64,000 nt of DNA. Origin: Oenanthe sinensis. Lineage: Eukaryota; Streptophyta; Magnoliopsida; Apiales; Apiaceae. The stretch spans positions 40,998,501 to 41,062,500 of the forward strand of contig CM053794.1 of assembly GCA_028671895.1 (NCBI GenBank). Direction: 5' to 3'. The notes under the pieces were generated by a model that was not told where the DNA came from, ran no database searches, and saw nothing but the letters and a program-made list of their open reading frames with translations. Below are positions 32,217 to 45,047 of this stretch, in pieces (position 1 is the stretch's first letter; every line of letters begins with the position of its first letter). A program made the translations under genes and the position numbers.

Positions 32217-33644
32217 TGTACCAGATTTTTGAAGGGTAACAAGCTAATAACAATAATTGAGATTAAACGTGCTAAAAACAGAAAGTAAAGTAAAGAAGAC
32301 AAGACCACTTTGGTGACGCGGAAAATCCCTTTATAAGAGATAAAAACCGCGGGTGGATAGAGTCCCAGCCGAAATATTTCACTAGAATGTCATTAGTGTT
32401 GAGTACAGTATAAATGTATGATTACAAGATAAACTTCAATGAAATTCAACTAGCTAGTTCACTTAGTTGATGATAAGTATTTGCAGCCCATGTTACTTGG
32501 ACTCGGCTAGAAGTGTCGAATATGGATACGTGTCCAAGTATCGGACTCGGCAACATTTTGAAAAATATACATGTTTTTGGCCTAAAATAAGTGTCCAAGT
32601 CCGAGTGTCCATGTCCGAGTGTCGAGTGTCCTACACGGGTACTCGAAGGTAAAATGAAGAGTCCGAGTAACATAGTTTGCATCAATCTCCTCGTGTTTAT
32701 ATGTGTGTTGTCGATGATCTCCTCCCCTTGTATATATCTGCATATATAGATAAATACCCCTCTTTGATGTCGATCAGCCTCAGACCATTTTCTCCACGAT
32801 CCTAAATTAGTGGTAGTGCTTATCACATTATCTCCTAAGCAAACGTACATATATACAAACAGATGGAGTGCACAAATAGATATGAATACAAGCCATCACA
32901 ACTAGCAGCCAGTAATCCTAACACAAATAAAGGGAGAAAAATGACATGACAGGGCATCTACTCAACAGGCAACAGGTAATAGGTATGTTGGTACACTCCT
33001 AACATTTTTATAATTAATTATAGGCATAAACGCGAACATAAAAGTACCAGGTTAATCAACGAATGAGTGTGAAAGTTAAATACAAGAATTACAGTATGTA
33101 GTAGATATCTTCGGTGTTCCATTTCTCAAGGAGGAATGAACAGCTCTCAGACAACGGAGCTTTCTCAACAAAGAAAAATTCATTTTTCCACCCAAGGTCG
33201 TTGACAACTTCAAGATTCAGAATCAAGGGGTCCTCCTTCTTGCTGACTAATCCATAGCGACAACCATTGAACTTCTTAGTAGTGTAGCAGTATCAAATCA
33301 CATCCACATTGATTCCCAATTGATGCTTCTCTTCAATCGCGTCAAGACATGCCAAGATTCTCCATGCCGACGGCATTAATTGACCAGGAGAAACCTTAAA
33401 CATTATCAACAAATCCTCTATTCCTCCTCAACATGTCATAGAATAATTTGCAAAAATCTGGTACAAACAATATATATATGTATAAAAATAATATAGTACT
33501 ATTATTATTATTATTATTTTGGTTAGTTATGTATGACTTTTTTTTCTATTACTATTCCTTTTTATTTATTTTTCTAATTTTTTTAGTTTTGTGGGACCAG
33601 CTGACGATTACGCCATACCATCGTACAGTAACCCTTTTACACTA

Positions 33645-33685
<41 letters not shown>

Positions 33686-36600
33686 TTATGGATCAATTTC
33701 CATATATGTTTTTGCTAGACCATGAAATAGAAAATATAATAAATGAAAAACAAGAATGCAGTGTGGACGGGCAGGGAATATTGGGGACAGAAGAAAAGCG
33801 ACTTTTACTGGTACTGCTAATTGTTTTAGATTAAGATGGTTTCATGATAGATGTGATATGGTCCTATGGATATTGTGCCATAGAATTATACAAGAACTTT
33901 ACAAAGTATAAACCATGGTTGAAGGTGTCACAGGTTTCATTGTTTCTATGTGCAGCTTCCTACCATGGCTATTGAAAAGGTCCTAATCGCAAACAACACA
34001 TCTGTGGTTCAAGACGAGGTGCTTTCCCACAGACTGGGTCTCATTCCGATCAATGTTGACCCTAGGCTGTTTGAATATAAATCAGGTATACTCAGTTTTA
34101 CCAGCTGCTTAGATGTTTCCTTCTCTCAAGATGACCTCCTTATCTTTATCAGCTAATGGTGATGTTTATAATGCCCTTCTTTTTTATTGGTAGAAAATGA
34201 TGATCCAAAAGAAAATAACACCATTGTTTTTAAACTTCATGTTCGTTGTGAGCGAGGTGGTCAACGTATCACAGGTAAATATGCCTTCTACGGAATGGTC
34301 ACTAACTTTAAGTTTGGTTATAATCACTTATTTTATACCCACAGTTGTTGCTACATTGTAATTGATTATGATGTCCTTGTTGAATTCAGTAAAATCTAAT
34401 GAACTGAAGTGGCTGCCTAATGGGAGTGAATTCTCTGTGGAAACATCAGCAGCAAAGTCAACTTTAAACCCAAAAACATATACTTCATTCCACTCTAGCC
34501 AAGATACTTTGCATGACTTTTCAAAGAAGCCAATTGCCCCCTGCCATCCTGATATCATATTAGCCAGGCTTGGATCTGGACAGGTAATGCTTTCAACTTG
34601 TCTCCTGTGTATCATTTTTGTTTTTTGATTAACATTTTCATGGCAAGAGTTATGATGTCTTATACACAGCAGATCGTTTCAAGGACATTCATATTTTTTG
34701 TCGAGGATGTTTATATGTAGGCTGTAATCGATGTTAAATTTCTCTGTTATGACACTAAAATTGATGCAAGGAACTGATTTATATTTCCATGACTGTAAAA
34801 GTAAAGTGCAAAACGTGGCTCTACTGCCATTAATACAACTCATTATTAGAGCCATGGAGGTACAACCGTATATGATGGATACAAGACATAAGAGGAAAAC
34901 AAGATCTTGTTTTGAGAGATTTTGTACAGGCAAAAAGTGTCTTGAATCATTATATGAGTCCCTAATCCTATATATAGCAGACCTGTAATTGGATTACTAA
35001 ATAAGGTAGTAAATTGCAACAGATTACAAACCTGTACAAAAAGGAGAAACTTTCTTTGGAGATGTATGATATATATCTCTGAAGCAGTGAAGGATAAGCT
35101 ATCCATTATTTTATTTATATTTTGCTAGATATAAGCTATATATTGATCTTACTTCATTGGACACAACACATACTTTGGTTTCCGGTTCAATTGTTATCTA
35201 AACATTAATACTACATTACTTGGTTTATCCTACTTTCACAAGGTCATCTGAAGTGAGTAGTAGGTGGAAACTAAAGTATTTGAGAACTTCCAAAACTTGT
35301 CAAGTAGCACAGTGTTTTATTTATATAATCTTGTAGTCCTCGTCTGAGAAACTACTTGGAACTTCATCATATACAAGGTAAAAACTATTTCGTTGAGATT
35401 CTGTTTTATTACTAATCATATCTTAATTTCTAACTGGTTGACTGACAAATTAGTGAAAAAGACAATAATGAACTGAAATAATTCTCATATTATATTTAAT
35501 AGAATTTGGTGCCAAATGTCATTTAGGTTCTAAAAATGCACTAAAATATAAGTTTAATGTTCTTTGAATCTTTAGTGAAGACATACTAATTTGATAAGTA
35601 ACTTAATTAGATATTACAATTATGCATAGTTTTTTCCAAGTTGTAGTTCATGAATGTTGCCTTTATTAAAACATTACTGAGAGCTAGTAGCTCCAGATTT
35701 CAAAATGGTGGATTCATGACAATAGCTTATCAGCCAGAACAGATTTCGGACCGGGTTTCAGCCATCTTCTTTATCGACCTTTTAAATTTTAGTTCTCATA
35801 ACATTTATGGTTTTTCAGAATTATATTAAATATAGTATAGAAGTCGCTGGTTTCATCCCACCAGAAAAAAAAACACACAGGTTTATAAGCTTATATGACT
35901 GTGGATGAGCCAGACGAGAATGTGAAGTACATACTTAGGGGCGATTGCAACACACAGTTCCATATTATAACATGTGAGCGAGTTTTATCAGCAAATAAAC
36001 TTAAAGTTTACGAATTATTTATTACCCAGTGGTTATGATGCTTTTATCGAGTTTGTCGTGCTATGTTGACTTTGTATTTGCTATTAGGACGCCATATTAA
36101 GATCTGTTTAAAATTCTAGGTTAAACGGGTAAGGAATTAGATCCAGTTGCTGCACCTGCATGTTACGGGGTCATAAAAGATAGTATAGATAGTGAAACTA
36201 TTTGGGAAAACAAACATTCAATGGCCAAGATGTGCCTTGTGATATTATTTCTCTTTACCTTTTTCATGGGAGCCAGTTTTATGAAAAGACTATGTCTCTA
36301 TGCAAGTTATGTCTGCTTGCTAGTATAGGTTTTTGTCTTATATTTACTTTTAAATAAATTAATAGAATCAATGCTGTTTTTTCCTTCTGTAGGAAATTGA
36401 GCTAGAAGCCCATGCTGTTAAAGGCATGGGAAAGACACATGCAAAGTGGTCACCAGTGGCCACTGCTTGGTATAGAATGCTTCCTGAGGTGAAAACAAGT
36501 GTCTATGTAGCTTTTTCTTTATTTCATTTGACACTTTGACTATCTGGACAGATAGATGGATGAATTTGTGTTGAGACCCTCTATTCTATTATCATATTCT

Positions 36601-37962
36601 AGGTTGTACTTCTGCAAGAAGTTGAAGATGAAAGAGCAGAGAAACTTGTTAAAACATGTCCTGTTAATGTATTCGACATTGAAGATGTTGGTAAAGGTAA
36701 AGGACCATACTTCTGTTCTACAATTCTTGGATTGTAGAATCTAATGGCCTTAGAGAAAGCCTTCACTTAGATTATATATGTGTGTTACCAGCTATACATA
36801 ATAGAGATTGTTTTTTCTATCTTTGCTTACTGGTTCTGCTATCAAATAGATAAAAAGAGAGCAGTTGTGGCGCGACCACGGGGTTGTACGTTGTGCAGAG
36901 AATGCATTCGGGAAGATGAGTTTAAGCAGGATGTTGCACTTCGACGTGTAAATGACCATTTTATATGTAAGTAATGTTTCTCTTTCAGTATACAAGTGAT
37001 TGGTGAATCCGGGTTATTTCAAGATGTTCTTTAGAAGTGGTGACTAATTGTGTATTCGTGTTCATCTACCTTCAGATTTGTATATTTTCCTAATTCAATT
37101 AGCTCAATCATACATTTATTTACAGGTTAAGTGTTTAATGAGCAATCTCCCTTTCATAATATTGGATAGGGTTATTAAATAAATATTCTAATTAATGCAT
37201 ATAACCATGTGAATAGACCTCATTCAGAGTTTTGGGTAGAGTGTAGACTGTAGACGTAGGGAACCTAAACTGAAATTGAGAACCAAAAGGAGGCATTATG
37301 TATATAAAACATCTCAGTGTGCTGGATTATTGACCTCTAGAAAGATTGTTAGTTAGACGGGGAATTATTATTTTTAGTTCCTGAGAGATACATAGAGGAG
37401 AAAGTTGCTTTCTTATCTTAAAGGACCCTGTTCTTACAAATTGAATGAAGTTTGCCTTGCCAATTTCCACTAAGGTATTTGTTAAATTGAATGAAGTGCT
37501 TTGTGTCTGCAATTATCTCTTCTATACAACAGAATGATTTTTTTTCCTTATAAACATAAGATCCTGTAAACATTTAGATATGTTTGTATCATTATATAAT
37601 AGAATGAAGAATTAGGGAAGATGCATTCTTTAAGTATGTTTGGACCTTTACTCAATAGGAAAAAGAAACAATGTTGTATAATTGGTCATTACATGATATA
37701 TTCTCTCTTGAAAATATTATATGCTTTGATTTGATCAGCCTGCATTTAGTTTGTTTGATACTTAAAAATACTGTTGTATGCGTATGTGGAAGTTCTTGAC
37801 GATGCAGCTAATGGATCATTCTCTTCACTATATTATGTTTCCTTGTTGAATTCCGTAGTTACCATAGAGTCAACTGGAGCATTACCTCCCGAAGTGCTGT
37901 TTACTGAAGCTGTGAAAATTTTGGAAGACAAATGCGAAAGAGTCATTACTGAGCTCTCATAA
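30782..37962 (+). CDS. RPAC1: RNA polymerases I and III subunit RPAC1 (AC40)
   Basis: Nine exons: 30782-30892, 30996-31181, 33956-34085, 34194-34274, 34390-34583, 36393-36488, 36603-36696, 36850-36966 and 37859-37962, giving 370 aa; phases close. Start MEKVSVWDLPDVPGG. The alpha/Rpb3-like dimerisation signature is clear (GIDPSLANAFRRILISELPT, DEVLSHRLGLIPINVDP), followed by the inserted middle domain (KWSPVATAWYRMLPE), a Cys motif CTLCREC, and the C-terminal dimerisation half (FTIESTGALPPEVLFTEAVK). The family subunit pairs with AC19 to form the alpha-like platform of Pol I and Pol III in the nucleus. Arabidopsis has two copies (RPAC42/43, At1g60850 and At1g60620, recalled). Introns 2 (2774 bp) and 5 (1809 bp) are large; intron 2 contains retroelement debris described separately. 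Confidence 0.93.
32190..32215. repeat. (TA)n microsatellite in RPAC1 intron 2
   Basis: A run of alternating T and A about 26 bp long, followed by TGTTTGTACCAG. A second TA-rich run lies at about 33645-33690 in the same intron. Confidence 0.8.
32490..32680. repeat. Dispersed-repeat-like segment rich in GGACTCGG/GTCCGAGT
   Basis: The sequence repeats TTGGACTCGG, GTATCGGACTCGG, GTCCAAGTCCGAGTGTCC and ATGTCCGAGTGTCGAGTGTCC within 190 bp. I remember similar segments scattered in other plant genomes, but cannot assign a family. Confidence 0.4.
33095..33397 (-). pseudogene. Retroelement gag-like fragment in RPAC1 intron 2
   Basis: The minus strand reads SPGQLMPSAWRILACLDAI, then a TGA in NVDVI-stop-YCYTTKKFNG, then CRYGLVSKKEDPLIL and LGWKNEFFFVEKAPLSE. 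The pattern resembles the N-terminal region of large plant retrotransposon proteins with a 'FNGCRY...WKNEFFFV' motif. It is broken by one stop and has no neighbours of a complete element. Confidence 0.5.
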
Positions 37963-38741
37963 CATATTCCCAAGAAATTGTGGGCTGGGCACACAATATT
38001 ATCAAAAGTTTGTATTGAGAGAAAGTGGATGCATTGTTTTGATTTTCTTTTTAGTTTGAATGATTTTGTTAGCTGTTTGTCATAGAGTGTGACAATTGCA
38101 ATTTATCATGTCCTGTTTGTTTAATTAACATCATAATCAAATACAGTTAACCAGCAATTAGAAGCGGGTGAGATGGCTGATCCTTGCATCGGTTTTACAA
38201 ATCAACTGGGGTCCATGGTTAATCTGATTTTAGGTTTTATCATACCCCATCTTGGAAATCCTTGAAAGCCATGGCTGTGCACTTTTGATAAGACAGTCTT
38301 GGTCATTGGATGTAGAGATTTGTTTATAGTTTTCTTCGATACTAGTATACTACTAAATTACTAATATTTACAATTTTTGTTTACTGACTCCTAATAAAAT
38401 GCCACACTCTGATTGGTTCTATTGGTCCAACTGCTGATGGTCAACTCCGACCATAAGTAAAAAGCTGCAGAACATTAGTCAGTTATATCATCAGAAAATG
38501 AATTTACAATATGTATGCTCTGCCATCTAACCAATTATAATAAAAAAACAATAGCGTGGCAATTATTTTATGGTGTAATTTACTGCCACGTTTGGGGCAG
38601 TAAAGATTTGAATTTAAATATTTTTTTTTATAGAATTGACCCAATTTCTTATAAAATCAAATAATATTCGTTTGCTAATTTTTTTGTATGATGATTTATT
38701 AAATTTATCAAATTTTAGTTGAACATTTGTCGAACAAATTC

Positions 38742-38787
<46 letters not shown>

Positions 38788-40650
38788 TACTGTGGGAACT
38801 CCAAGATGATGATATTCATTTTTTTAACCAATGAGCCAGCTCTTGCGGGTCAAATTCAATTATATTACAGTCTTATTAATAAAGGAATTAATTTTTTTAT
38901 TGAACTCAAATAAATCTATAATATCTATAACATAAAAATAAATCTATAACATAATGATAAATATAGGTCATATTTGCTTGTATATTTATTACTTATACCC
39001 ATTTCTCAAATTCATAAAATACGAGTTTCTGAAATTCAAGAGTGAGGTGGGTTATAAGTATGAGGAATCAATTCAGTTTTATTATTTAAATTCATATTTA
39101 TTTGTTTAAATATTTTTTCAATCATATATATTGATCAATAATAAAAATAAATATTATTAATAATAAAAAATGTATAATTTTTTTTATAAAAATTAATTTA
39201 ACTAATAATTTGATAATGTTTTATTAAAAAAACGTATTCATTCGAGGATTCAACCAAATACATAATATCAGAAATCAAGTTATTCACATCTCCTCCTAAT
39301 GTGTTGTTGGAGACTCTTTTTATATGATGCATCGTCTTAATGAAAGTCATCTTTTCTTTTAAAAAAAAGTTATCGAGTTTGAACTAAAACGAACTCGGAT
39401 ATTTTATTGAACAATTCAATTAATCCACAACCCTGTTCATATGCACAAAAAATGTATTTTTATTTCTTCCATTTTTGTCAAATGACTTAGAAGTTAGAAC
39501 AAGAATACATTGCATTTTCCATATTTATATACATTTTTAATTTATACAAAGTCAATATGGATTTCATATTATAATTAAAAGACTGTAATGCAATGCAAAT
39601 CATACACTTCAGTGAAGCTCATGTCTCTGTTGTAAACGAGATACAAGTAGAGAATGTCAATGAGATGCAAGTACAGTCCAATACCTTCCCTAAAAGTGTT
39701 CATAAACTCAAGAAATACGACTGGAAATACAAATTCAATAGTATCATAGGGATTCATTACCAGGATATTCTAAATTTTACTAGTCATTGGTCCTATAAAT
39801 ACAGATCATCTAGCTATCGTCTATTTTATTTTTATGAATAAAATATTCATTACTTTTTTTTTCACTCCTTTTTTCTCATTCACTGATTGTTAGATTCAAA
39901 ATTATAATAATAATAACAATGAGGAATGATAATAGAGATTGTTGTTGGAGTTCCACTAAAACTGGTGTTATTAAATTATTATGTACCATTATTTTATAAT
40001 ATTTATAGATAATGTTTAGAGCAATATTACATGAGAGAAATTTATGTTAACACATTTACTAATATAAATAGAGCTTAATCTATTGGAAAATTGGCACCCC
40101 ACCTAAAAAGCCATAAAATTTGCTCATTGTTCCTTGTTATGTGCATTGCATCAACCAATAATACAGAAAGAGAAAAGGAAAAAAGGAATCATAGGAAGAT
40201 GCCAGTGCATCTAACCACAGTATAATTAGTCATTACTTTATCAACTAATAATAATAATGATAATAATTGTGGACCATTTTGCAGGCTGCAAATGTTGATT
40301 AGATCAACACCTAAAACAACCAATCTTGAAACCTTTTTTGGGACCACTAATACTAGTACATCTTACACGGGGTCATGTCATGGGTGGCACTATAAACATC
40401 ACATTTTATTACAGCTCTAGAGTTAGACCAAACAGTTGGAATCCCCTAATAAATGGAAGAAAATTAAACTAAAGAAGATAAAATTTGAGAGAGAGAGAGA
40501 TGAGAGATCTTAAGCACATGATAGACAGGTTGGAGTTTTAACAGGACCCATTGATTAATTCATTCATATCCTTATGTTTTGTTGGGACAATATACATACA
40601 TTGTAATAATTGAACATGAAAAAGCTTTGCTTTAGCTTTGACCCCCCATT
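37963..40650. other. Intergenic region with (TA)n microsatellite; no gene seen
   Basis: The RPAC1 3' UTR runs to about 38140. A (TA)n tract at 38743-38782 is the main feature. An ORF-length stretch at 39593-39841 has no family resemblance and no promoter. About 38407-38566 has ends TGCCACACTCTGATTGGTT and AACCAATTATAA...GTGGCA that may form a weak inverted repeat. Confidence 0.45.
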
Positions 40651-40659
40651 GCCTTATGT

Positions 40660-40878
40660 TTTCTCTCTCACAGTCCCTTTGTTGTGATTTGTAAAACTCT
40701 TAAAGCTTTTCCTTTTCTTTCCCCCTTTTCTTCTCTCTTTCTATATACAAATTGGGGGGAGGTTCTTTCTCTTCTTTTCCCTCTCTTTCTACACGTTAGT
40801 GCTGTTCTTTTCAACTGGTAAAGCAAAACCTTAATAAAGTTCTGATCTTTGCGACTTCAGGTACACCGTGAAGCTCCT

Positions 40879-40911
<33 letters not shown>

Positions 40912-41668
40912 TTATACTTTTGTACTGGTCCAGTGATTTTTCTTGGTGGGTTTACTTCTCTATGTTCATTACTCTGGCTTTTAGCATCTGGTGTTTTGTG
41001 GGGTTTGGGATTGGAAACAAGTGGGGTCTTGGTTTTGAGATCTCAGTGCTTCTTTTGATTGACCCTTTAATTTTTTTTATTGTTTATCTTCTTGGGTTTG
41101 TTCTTATCTTTTGGTTTGTGGTGCCTGATCACTGTACTTGCTAGAGAAACCACATTTCATACTTAATTGAGTTAATTGCTCCTATTTTTTTTATTCTTTC
41201 AAGCCTACATTTTGGGTTAGACGGCTGGATCCTGATTATAATATTACATCAATATTGGCATCTCAGATATTGTTCTTGTAAATAACATCTAATCTGTCAG
41301 TTTTAGTGCTTGCATCTCTATATATTTTCTCTCTTCACAATCGGCTGATTGTTCGATTTGTAAGTGTATTTACTTGTGATCTGTTTACAACAAGATGACG
41401 TTATCTAACCTCTAGGTATAAAGAAAGCTTTTTGTTCTTTTTGATACTGTTAGGTTGCCCTTGTGTTAAAATTGTTTACTGTCATATTGATTCTGTGCTA
41501 GGGTTGGTTGCCGGACTTTATTCAGTCAATATATATATATATATTGACAGAATATGTATTCATAATTTGCTTTCTTAATTGTTGTAGATGCTGCCATGCT
41601 CTCTTAACCAAGGTGGCTAGTTAATGGGTTTCTTTGGCTAAATATATAAAAGAATCTGCGTATTTACA
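40660..41668 (+). promoter_or_regulatory. D6PK 5' leader with probable leader intron and two uORFs
   Basis: A pyrimidine-rich stretch (40660-40800) is likely near the transcription start. CTTCAG/GTACAC at 40861 and TTGTAG/ATGCTG at 41587 would bound a 727-bp leader intron that contains a (TA)n tract. If spliced so, the remaining leader carries two tiny uORFs: 41588-41620 (10 codons plus stop) and 41624-41641 (5 codons plus stop), both ending before the main ATG at 41669. Confidence 0.5.
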
Positions 41669-44600
41669 ATGGCCTCCAAGTCTGGTGCCAGTATTTCCAT
41701 GAAAAACCAGAGTAAAGGTAGCAACTCAGGTCTTCCTGCACCTGCGAAAACAACTACCACACAAGAAATTGCATCTAAACATGTTATCAATGAAGCATCA
41801 TTAAATCAGAAGTTTCAGCAGAAGGGGCATGCCAGCTCGTTAGCTGATAAATTAGATTCTAGCCTTTCTCTCAGTCACCTACCACAAACACCAAAAAGCA
41901 AAAATCCTGCTGCGAGTGAGATGAGGGGCTCACTTGGAAGTTTAGGGGATGTGGAAAAGAAGACATCAGATCTAGGAACTCCCAAAGATAGTTTGGCTGC
42001 TAAAGTTAGTGATGGATCCAGCGGCCTTGCAAAAACTAGTGGAAGTGCTAAAATCAGTGAAAAGGCTGATTTTGTTGAGAGCGGCAAGAGCAGCATGTGT
42101 AGGGGTAGTACAAGCACCGATATAAGTGATGAAAGTACTTGTAGCAGTTTTAGTAGTAGCGTTAGCAAACCCCATAAAGCAAATGACTCAAGATGGGAAG
42201 CTATCCAAGCTGTTCGAGCCAAGGACGGGGCCTTGGGTTTAAGTCATTTTAGATTGCTAAAGAGGCTGGGATGCGGAGATATTGGCAGTGTCTACCTCGC
42301 TGAATTGAGTAGTACTAAGTGCTACTTTGCTATGAAAGTTATGGACAAAGCTTTGCTTGCTAGCCGAAAGAAATTACTCCGTGCTCAAACAGAACGAGAA
42401 ATTCTACAGTCACTAGACCATCCGTTCCTTCCGACCTTATACACACATTTTGAAACAGACAAATTCTCGTGTTTGGTGATGGAATTCTGCCCAGGAGGCG
42501 ACTTGCACACACTTCGGCAGAGACAACAAGGGAAACATTTTTCAGAACAGGCTGTAAAGTATGACACTTTCCCTATATCTCATCTTAAAGTGACTGAAAT
42601 ATTTTACCGAGTATTAATAGGAGTAATTAGGTTGAGTACTTTATAGCTGGATTGTGTCTCGTAGAACTTTGTGTTGGTTCCTCTTCAGACTGTCATAGTA
42701 AAGAATACACTGATAATTTTATTTTATAAGCCTGGTCTGACAAATACAGAATTGTTGATTAAATTTGGAGTGCAGCTGTGTAGAATTCAGTTTTCATGTT
42801 ATTCCCTTGTAAGCTGCATGGTCGAGGTAAATAGAAAATTGGAGAATTCACTACCATTGAGAGAGTGAGAAAGAATTACCATTATTATAAATTATGATGG
42901 ACAAGTTTGAGCATCTGGATAGTGTGTAAAAAGTGCTATTGATAATATATTACGAGATTGGTTTAGTTGTATATGTTAAGTTCAATAAATTATATATTAT
43001 ACATATTGCTTTTGTAATCTGAAGGTTCTATTAAAACAAATTAAAACCAAACTTGTATCTTGTGAGATTATATGACTTAAAGGTGATGTAGTCCAATTTA
43101 ATTTTATTCCCACCCCTTTGGCTAAGGGACACTAATTAAGAACTTACAAGTTACAATGCCCCTAGCTATTCCTTCATAAACTCTAAAGACTAGTAATTTC
43201 TTCTTCATAGTCAACACACTTCCCGCGGTTGACCAAGTCATTAACCAACTTTTGCATTTATTGATTATTCTAGTTGCATCTAATGTCAAAACCAATTCTC
43301 ATATCTCTAAAGAATTTTCGAAAAATTTTCGAACGCTGTTCTTTATATTTCTTTTCTTATTGGTCAACTTCTGAATAGTTTTCTCATGCAATTTTTTGAG
43401 AAAACCCTCCCAATGTGTGCCTTCCATCCTTTGGATCATTGCACCCACATGTATCGACACATATTGGGATAACATTAATGTGGTCACCACAACTAGTTGT
43501 TTTACGAGTCCATGGGCTACTATAAATGTAATAATTTACCTCTCCTGATCTCGAATCCTAGATTCTTTTAGGACAATTACCTCGACCAGCTAAATGTTTT
43601 AACAAGTCAACAAAAACCTACCTAATTCATCTATGGGCCTTTGATAGGTTATGTAAGGTATTCAATGCTCTAAAACATGAAGTCTGAGGTCCGGAATACT
43701 ATAGGATAATTGTATAAATCAAATCCACACATTTTTCATACGTTAGAGAACCAAATGTTAATTTACTTGTTTTTAAGTTGACATCAGGATATTGATATTG
43801 TGTGTCTATAATTTTCATATCCCAACTTGCCATGTCTGCATTTTTATGAAAAGTTATCCTTAACCCATCATTTTTAGGATGAAATATGAATATTCTGCAG
43901 CCGTCAGATGGACTGGGGGATCTGGCAGAGATTATCGAATTTTGAATTGTATAGTGATAGCAATCAAATCTCCTAAAAAGAAAACCTGTATTATGTGTGA
44001 ATCCTGTTCCGAATTTCAAATGTTAGTACTTCGGAAGATATGTGATTTACAGAATCATCCCAATTGTACTCGTTGCTTGATATCATTTATTCATTTAATA
44101 ACTATCATGATTTTTTGAACTTTTTAATTGGCTTAGCTGAATCTATGTATTAATTAACATTTAAAAAAAACAGGTTCTATGTAGCTGAGGTCCTTTTAGC
44201 TATGGAATACCTTCACATGCTTGGAATTGTTTACCGTGACTTGAAGCCGGAGAACGTTCTTGTGAGGGAAGATGGACACATAATGCTATCCGATTTTGAC
44301 CTCTCCCTCCGATGTGCAGTCAGTCCAACTATTGTGAGGTCGTCATCCATGGATAGTGAAGCCTTGCGAAAGAACCCTAATTTTTGTGTCCAACCTGCTT
44401 GCATTGAGCCTTCTTGCATCCAACCATCTTGTGTGGCCCCAACATCATGTTTCTCTCCACGGTTCTTTTCGAGTAAATCAAAGAAAGACAGAAAACCGAA
44501 AAATGAAATTGGAAATCAGGTGAGCCCATTACCAGAGCTTATGGCTGAGCCAACTGGAGCTCGGTCAATGTCGTTTGTTGGAACCCACGAGTACTTGGCA

Positions 44601-45047
44601 CCTGAAATTATTAAGGGCGAAGGGCATGGCAGTGCAGTAGATTGGTGGACTTTTGGAATCTTTCTCTACGAGTTGTTGTTTGGCAAGACTCCTTTCAAGG
44701 GATCAGGTAATCGAGCGACCCTGTTCAATGTTGTTGGTCAGCCATTACGATTCCCTGAGTCACCCGGGGTAAGTTTTTCAGCTAGAGATCTAATAAGAGG
44801 CCTGCTAGTAAAAGAGCCACAGCATAGATTGGCATTCAAAAGGGGTGCAACCGAAATCAAACAGCATCCATTTTTTGAAGGTGTTAATTGGGCTTTGATC
44901 AGGTGTGCAAGCCCTCCAGAAATCCCCAAGCCTGTTGAGATTGAGCGTATTCAGCCTCCCCAAACCCCGTCAACAAGTGAGAACGCTGCCGTGATGGTTA
45001 CTCCTGAGAAAAAGGGTGATAATTATCTTGAATTTGATTTCTTTTGA
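41669..45047 (+). CDS. D6PK: D6PK-type AGC VIII protein kinase
   Basis: Two exons, 41669-42558 and 44174-45047, giving 587 aa; the phase closes across VK/FYVAE. Residues 1-175 are a disordered Ser-rich leader. The kinase domain has the Gly loop GCGDIGSVY (201-209), Lys 223 in AMKVMDK, the catalytic loop YRDLKPEN (Asp 319) and DFD (337-339) instead of DFG, the hallmark of plant AGC VIII kinases. A long insertion before the activation loop has Cys-Pro repeats (CVQPACIEPSCIQPSC), the S-acylation-type motif, and a polybasic patch (KSKKDRKPK), known to hold D6PK at the plasma membrane. SFVGTHEYLAPEI follows. The end NYLEFDFF is a PIF pocket for PDK1. D6PK (At5g55910) phosphorylates PIN auxin efflux carriers. 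The 1615-bp intron has no gene in it; reading through the donor would add only a spurious tail. Confidence 0.93.

Noticed and set aside
38407..38566. Possible MITE with TGCCAC ends
   Set aside because: The inverted repeat is too imperfect and no target duplication is visible.
39593..39841. 82-codon frame between RPAC1 and D6PK
   Set aside because: No homologue recognised, AT-rich codons throughout and no promoter signal.
42559..42646. Readthrough tail of D6PK exon 1
   Set aside because: A GT donor at 42559 and the in-frame continuation FYVAEVLL at 44174 show that this is intron.
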